From the NCBI GenBank assembly GCA_002389995.1, contig DGRR01000108.1:1-6082 (forward strand): a DNA stretch of 6,082 bases, written 5' to 3'. Made by a program: the position numbers and the translations under genes. A model generated the notes under the pieces. The model had not been told where the DNA came from. It saw only the letters and a program-made list of their open reading frames with translations, and searched no databases. The stretch comes from Ruminococcus sp. UBA4383. GTDB lineage: Bacteria; Bacillota; Clostridia; Oscillospirales; Ruminococcaceae. Shown here one piece after another: positions 5,707-6,082 of the stretch (positions within the stretch are counted from its first letter, which is position 1; each line of letters opens with the position of its first letter).

Positions 5707-6082
5707 TATCACGCCTTTCCTTTGGTAATTTATTTATTATATATCTGTCAATCGTTATATTTTTTCTGTATCTTCCGTTGATATTCCAGTAAATCAGCAG
5801 GAAAGCCACAAGTATTGCAAGAACTATTCCAAAAACTTTCATATTATCAACCTGCATTGCATCAGCGGAAACTTTTACCTGTCTGTCATAAACAGTCGCT
5901 ATGCGGTGCGCCCTTATCAGTAATCTGTGACTGTTTATGCCGTAGGGCGTGCAGGTCATAAGCGTTACATAGTCTTTATTCGGGATAATAGAAAGTTCCT
6001 GCGTTTCAGTCGGCAAAATGACAAGTATTTTCTCGACCTCATAGGTAAAAACTTCATTCAGAATATTTACCGTGAAAATATC
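5690..6082 (-). CDS. Class C (pilin) sortase, C-terminal 130 residues, cut by the window edge
   Basis: The reading frame is open to the right edge, so the start, the N-terminal membrane segment, the lid and the catalytic His lie outside the window. In the visible 130 residues, YEVEKILVILPTETQEL (14-30) and DYVTLMTCTPYGINSHRLLIRAHR (37-60) are typical of class C sortases, with catalytic Cys44 and Arg53. A C-terminal membrane helix (about 81-99) and a basic cytoplasmic tail follow, also a class C trait. These enzymes cleave LPxTG pilins and polymerise them through a pilin Lys. The LPQTG gene starts inside its last codons, overlapping by 17 nt, which strongly suggests they work together. A TTG at 6014-6016 is not a real start, because the conserved sortase sequence continues upstream of it. 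Confidence 0.93.
   Translation of the reverse strand, partial: DIFTVNILNEVFTYEVEKILVILPTETQELSIIPNKDYVTLMTCTPYGINSHRLLIRAHRIATVYDRQVKVSADAMQVDNMKVFGIVLAILVAFLLIYWNINGRYRKNITIDRYIINKLPKERRDNDNES

Noticed and set aside
6014..6016. TTG as start codon of the right-edge sortase
   Set aside because: In-frame sequence upstream to the window edge encodes the conserved YEVEKILVIL strand of class C sortases, so the gene begins beyond 6082.
1..6082. CRISPR array, tRNA, rRNA or riboswitch
   Set aside because: No regularly spaced repeats, cloverleaf or known aptamer core was seen on either strand; intergenic space outside 1487-1663 is negligible.

Overview
The window looks like a chromosomal segment from a low-GC, Gram-positive, gut-type Clostridia, most probably a Ruminococcus or close relative. 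The evidence is a type I dockerin, an LPxTG cell-wall protein with two sortases, strong AGGAGG-type ribosome binding sites, and Thr/Ser/Asn-rich surface linkers. The genus is an inference; no rRNA or other phylogenetic marker is present.

Layout. Bases 20-1486 on the + strand carry one secreted protein. It has a signal peptide, an N-terminal dockerin, two copies of a probable beta-sandwich repeat, and a C-terminal domain of unknown function. Everything from 1664 to the right edge is on the - strand and reads as one tightly packed operon. In transcription order it holds the C-terminal part of a class C (pilin) sortase that runs off the right edge, an LPQTG-anchored pilin-like protein with a Cna-B domain, a second sortase (class D-like), a lipoprotein built from a duplicated unknown domain, and an aldose 1-epimerase-like protein. 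The first two junctions overlap by 17 and 14 nt and the next gap is 8 bp with AGGAGG abutting the stop codon, so translational coupling is likely. The last gap is about 29 bp.

The 177-bp convergent gap (1487-1663) is the most structured non-coding part. It holds a good terminator for the - strand operon directly after the epimerase stop. It also holds a 12-bp-arm hairpin with an extended -10 promoter motif in or beside its loop and an AGGAGG in its 3' arm, followed by a 12-codon ORF. This block is flanked by perfect 10-bp direct repeats. It may be a remnant of an insertion sequence 5' end, or simply a bidirectional terminator.

Functionally, the operon is best read as a small surface-fibre or pilus locus: class C sortase for polymerisation, pilin-like subunit, second sortase for processing or wall attachment, plus an uncharacterised lipoprotein. 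The epimerase is probably a metabolic passenger. The dockerin protein belongs to a separate extracellular cohesin-dockerin system (cellulosome- or amylosome-like) and carries no recognisable catalytic carbohydrate-active domain.
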